From assembly GCA_002373715.1 (NCBI GenBank), contig DFLI01000036.1:1-14292 (forward strand): DNA of 14,292 nt. The letters are read 5' to 3'. How positions within the stretch are numbered: the first letter of the stretch is position 1; each line of letters starts with the position of its first letter. Of the stretch, positions 11,774 through 14,292 are shown in pieces. Made by a program: the position numbers and the translations under genes. Origin of the DNA: Bacteroidales bacterium UBA3623. Its GTDB lineage: Bacteria > Bacteroidota > Bacteroidia > Bacteroidales > UBA932. Under the pieces are notes generated by a model. That model searched no databases, was not told the DNA's origin, and saw nothing but the letters and a program-made list of their open reading frames with translations.

Positions 11774-14146
11774 ATGACACAGAAACAAACCGTATCTTTC
11801 CTTTGCGCCCTGGCCCTTTCGGTGGCCGCCCTGGCGCAGCCTTCCGGCCGGCAGTGCTGGAACAAGAACTGGACCTTCACCAAAGATGGGGAAAGCCGTA
11901 CACTCAACCTCCCTCACGACTGGGGCGTAGAGCAGCCTTTCCTCCAGGAAAACCCCGGAGAAACGGGCAAGCTGGCCTGGTGGGGCAAGGCCACCTACAG
12001 CAAGGCGTTTTCCGTATCGGCCGATGATTTAAAGCAGAACCTGCGCCTGGAGGTGGACGGCGCCTTCTCCAATGCCGTGGTGTATGTGAACGGCAAGGAA
12101 GCCGGAGGATGGCCTTACGGCTACGCCTCCTGGGCGGTGGAGCTGAATCCTTTCCTCAAAGAGGGGGATAACCTCATAGAAATCAAGCTGGACAATAAGC
12201 CCGAGAGCTCCCGCTGGTACCCCGGCGGCGGCATCTACCGCAACGTATGGCTCACCCAAACGCCCCGCACGGCCGTAGCGCACTGGGGCACCTTCATCCG
12301 GGCCGATGTCATCGGCAACGTGAGCATAGATATCACCCTTAAGACAGACAAGCCTCTCATGGGTAAGGTGACCACCTGCATCCTGGGGACATCGGCCCAG
12401 GCCGTCACAGAAGGACCCATCTATGACGGGCGGGTGATTACCCAGAAGCTGGAAGTGGAAGAGCCCCGGCTCTGGTTCACGGACCGTCCCGCCCTGTACG
12501 TAGCCCGCACCACCGTGGAAACGGAGAACGGAACGGATGTGTACGACACTCCCTTCGGTTTCCGGGACCTTGAGTGGAGGGAAGACGGTTTCTATCTGAA
12601 CGGATGGAAAACCTTCCTGAAGGGCGTGTGCCTGCACCACGATGCCGGCGTGCTGGGCGCCGCCTGGAACGAAGACGCCTGGGTTCGCCGTCTGCAGAAG
12701 CTGCGGGAAATGGGTTGCAACGCCATCCGCACCAGCCACAATCCTCCGGCCCCGGAGCTGCTGGACCTGTGCGACCGCATGGGCTTCCTGGTGATGGACG
12801 AACTCACGGATACCTGGACCTGGCCCAAGAAAGAGAACGGCTATGCTACTCTCTTTGACCAGTGGGCCCTCAAAGACCTCACGGCCCTCATTCACCGGGA
12901 CCGTAACCACCCCTCGGTTATTCTGTGGAGCATTGGCAACGAATGCGGAGAGCAGGGAGACCCTTCCCGCTGGTGGATTCCCCAGATGCTCACAGACCTG
13001 TGCCATCAGGAGGACCCTACGCGCCTCACCACCGCCGGCAACGACAATCCCTGGGCAGCCTCGCAGCCCTATGCCGGCACTATCGACGTATACGGCTTCA
13101 ACTACAAGCCTCATCTGTATGAGGAGTTTGTTCGCACGCACCCCGGTCAGCCGGTGATTGGCTCCGAAACGGCTTCCTGCATTTCCACGCGCGGCTATTA
13201 CCGCTTCCCGGTAGAGCAAGACAAGAGCAAGGGCTGGGATATGAACCCTCCTTTTCAGGTAAGTTCCTACGACCTTTATGCCCCGGCCTGGGCCTCCAAG
13301 GCAGACTATGAGTGGATGTACGAGGACCAGGTGCCCCAGTGCGCCGGAGAGTTTGTCTGGACCGGCTACGACTACCTGGGAGAGCCCACGCCCTTCAACT
13401 TGGACCCTTCAGTGCTCACCAACTTCCACACGGAAGAGGAAAAAGAAGCCTATAAGAAACTGGTGGCCGGCTGGGGACAGACCATCTCGGATGTTCCGCT
13501 GCCTTCCCGCAGCAGTTACTTTGGCATCATAGACCTGGCGGGCTTCCCCAAAGACCGTTTTTATCAGTACCAGGCCCGCTGGCAGCCCCAGCTTCCCATG
13601 GCGCACATCCTGCCGCACTGGACCTGGCCCGGCCGGGAGGGGCAGGTGACGCCGGTACATGTGTACTCTTCGGGAGACGAGGCCGAGCTTTTCGTCAATG
13701 ACAAGTCTTACGGCCGTATCAAACGGGACGGATACCGTTTTGTTTGGGATAACGTGGTCTATGAACCCGGAACGGTGGATGTCATTGTTTACAAGGACGG
13801 CCGGGAATGGGCCAGAGACATTGTGAAAACGGCCGGAAAGCCCGCCCGCCTGCAGGCATCCATAGATTATGCCGGTGAAGAGCTCACCTACGTAACCATC
13901 GATGTGGTGGATAAAAACGGCATTCTGGTGCCCGACGCGGCCGATTTACTAAGCTTCAGCATCCAGGGTCCCGCTCAGATAGTTGGTACCGACGCCGGAG
14001 ACCCCACCTCCCATGTGCCCTTCTACAGCACCTCCCTTCCTGCCTTCCACGGCAAGGCATCGGCCATTGTCCGGCGCACGGGCGAAGGCCCCGTCACCCT
14101 CCGTTGTACCGCTAAAGGTTTGAAAAATGCGGCCATCGGCCTGTGA
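11774..14146 (+). CDS. Secreted GH2-family glycosidase (beta-galactosidase-like)
   Basis: This 790-residue glycoside hydrolase has a signal peptide (MTQKQTVSFLCALALSVAALAQ). In order: the sugar-binding jelly roll (~25-165, with NLPHDWGVEQPF and SSRWYPGGGIYRNVWL), an Ig-like domain (~170-270), the TIM barrel (~275-580), and a C-terminal DUF4982-like plus Ig-like tail (~620-785). The acid/base is E390 in WSIGNECGEQ and the nucleophile E465 in VIGSETAS, both in good family context. GVCLHHDAGVLGAAW and IRTSHNPPAPELLDLCDRMG confirm the family. It retains a beta-linked sugar, probably galactose, but GH2 specificities (galactose, glucuronate, mannose, arabinose) cannot be told apart by eye. No SusC/SusD genes are nearby, so it is not in a typical polysaccharide utilisation locus. 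It ends 5 bp before the rpsL promoter. Confidence 0.92.
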   Translation: MTQKQTVSFLCALALSVAALAQPSGRQCWNKNWTFTKDGESRTLNLPHDWGVEQPFLQENPGETGKLAWWGKATYSKAFSVSADDLKQNLRLEVDGAFSNAVVYVNGKEAGGWPYGYASWAVELNPFLKEGDNLIEIKLDNKPESSRWYPGGGIYRNVWLTQTPRTAVAHWGTFIRADVIGNVSIDITLKTDKPLMGKVTTCILGTSAQAVTEGPIYDGRVITQKLEVEEPRLWFTDRPALYVARTTVETENGTDVYDTPFGFRDLEWREDGFYLNGWKTFLKGVCLHHDAGVLGAAWNEDAWVRRLQKLREMGCNAIRTSHNPPAPELLDLCDRMGFLVMDELTDTWTWPKKENGYATLFDQWALKDLTALIHRDRNHPSVILWSIGNECGEQGDPSRWWIPQMLTDLCHQEDPTRLTTAGNDNPWAASQPYAGTIDVYGFNYKPHLYEEFVRTHPGQPVIGSETASCISTRGYYRFPVEQDKSKGWDMNPPFQVSSYDLYAPAWASKADYEWMYEDQVPQCAGEFVWTGYDYLGEPTPFNLDPSVLTNFHTEEEKEAYKKLVAGWGQTISDVPLPSRSSYFGIIDLAGFPKDRFYQYQARWQPQLPMAHILPHWTWPGREGQVTPVHVYSSGDEAELFVNDKSYGRIKRDGYRFVWDNVVYEPGTVDVIVYKDGREWARDIVKTAGKPARLQASIDYAGEELTYVTIDVVDKNGILVPDAADLLSFSIQGPAQIVGTDAGDPTSHVPFYSTSLPAFHGKASAIVRRTGEGPVTLRCTAKGLKNAAIGL

Positions 14147-14151
14147 ATAAC

Positions 14152-14182
14152 TTTGTTAATTAAATAATTTTGCTTATCTTTG
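14152..14182 (+). promoter_or_regulatory. rpsL (str operon) promoter
   Basis: TTTG (14152-14155) and TATCTTTG (14175-14182) are 19 bp apart, an ideal Bacteroidota -33/-7 pair. The predicted start is about 14185-14186, just before the leader hairpin, giving a leader of about 68 nt. This is the strongest promoter match in the window, as expected for ribosomal protein genes. Confidence 0.8.
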
Positions 14183-14185
14183 CAG

Positions 14186-14220
14186 CCCATTTTGCGGAAA
14201 CATAAGAGCCGTAAAATGGG
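14186..14220 (+). promoter_or_regulatory. 5'-terminal hairpin in the rpsL leader
   Basis: CCCATTTTGCGG (14186-14197) pairs with CCGTAAAATGGG (14209-14220): twelve pairs, eleven Watson-Crick and one G-U, around an 11-nt loop AAACATAAGAG. No U-run follows, so it is not a terminator. It would form the very 5' end of the mRNA. It could protect the 5' end or serve as a protein-binding leader; the remaining leader to the ATG is A/T-rich and open. Confidence 0.65.
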
Positions 14221-14253
14221 TTGTAACTATAATTTATTTATTAACAAACATTT

Positions 14254-14292
14254 ATGCCTACAATTCAACAACTTGTCCGTAAAGGACGCGAG
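14254..14292 (+). CDS. rpsL: Ribosomal protein S12, first 13 codons, cut by window edge
   Basis: The ATG at 14254 begins MPTIQQLVRKGRE and runs off the right edge. This is the highly conserved N-terminus of ribosomal protein S12, the small-subunit decoding-centre protein and streptomycin target. It normally opens the str operon, followed by rpsG, fusA and often further translation genes, which would lie to the right of this window. The ATG is preceded by an A/T-rich stretch without a Shine-Dalgarno sequence, usual for this phylum. Confidence 0.95.
   Translation, partial: MPTIQQLVRKGRE

Noticed and set aside
11711..11917. 69-residue N-terminal extension of the S9 peptidase
   Set aside because: It would bury the signal peptide, cross the divergent promoters and overlap the start of the GH2 gene.
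1..14292. CRISPR array, rRNA, insertion sequence or transposase gene
   Set aside because: I saw no regularly spaced repeats, rRNA signatures, transposase motifs or terminal inverted repeats in the window.

Overview
The window looks like chromosomal DNA from a fairly GC-rich member of the Bacteroidota, probably order Bacteroidales. The evidence is the repeated Bacteroidota-type -7 box (TAnnTTTG) just upstream of most genes, the near absence of Shine-Dalgarno sequences, and typical family members (EFR1 ferredoxin, POTRA-less Omp85 barrel, membrane LytTR regulator, S9 peptidase, GH2 glycosidase with a DUF4982-like tail). An uncultured gut or rumen lineage is plausible, but genus cannot be read from this sequence.

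Layout. (1) 1-1887: a divergent redox locus. A truncated AraC-type regulator runs left off the window. Facing away from it is an EFR1-type flavodoxin/2[4Fe-4S] protein with a Tat-like leader, followed by the wreck of an NAD(P)H/FMN oxidoreductase gene that has lost its middle. (2) 2027-4341: an outer-membrane barrel gene and a membrane-anchored LytTR transcription factor. A 21-bp-period direct repeat that fits the LytTR operator architecture sits just upstream of the barrel promoter. (3) 4342-4730: gene-free. (4) 4731-4785: the last 24 nt of a tRNA-Gly gene followed at once by a bidirectional terminator. I read this as the att scar at one end of an integrated element. If so, everything left of it is the end of an island, and everything right of it is the ancestral chromosome.

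(5) 4804-6715: metY (O-acetylhomoserine sulfhydrylase), divergent from an Lrp/AsnC regulator, with their promoters back to back. (6) 6762-7391: upp, whose terminator appears to lie inside the 3' end of the converging cutC gene. (7) 11710 down to 7392: a tight four-gene minus-strand operon of S9 peptidase, DUF3298-type lipoprotein, O6-alkylguanine-DNA alkyltransferase-like protein and CutC. (8) 11774-14146: a secreted GH2 glycosidase, divergent from the peptidase. (9) 14152-14292: the rpsL promoter, a leader that folds into a 12-bp hairpin, and the first 13 codons of ribosomal protein S12.

The best candidate for an undescribed system is the pair at 2027-4341, a barrel plus a membrane-tethered DNA-binding protein that may switch it on directly. 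It lies inside the proposed island.
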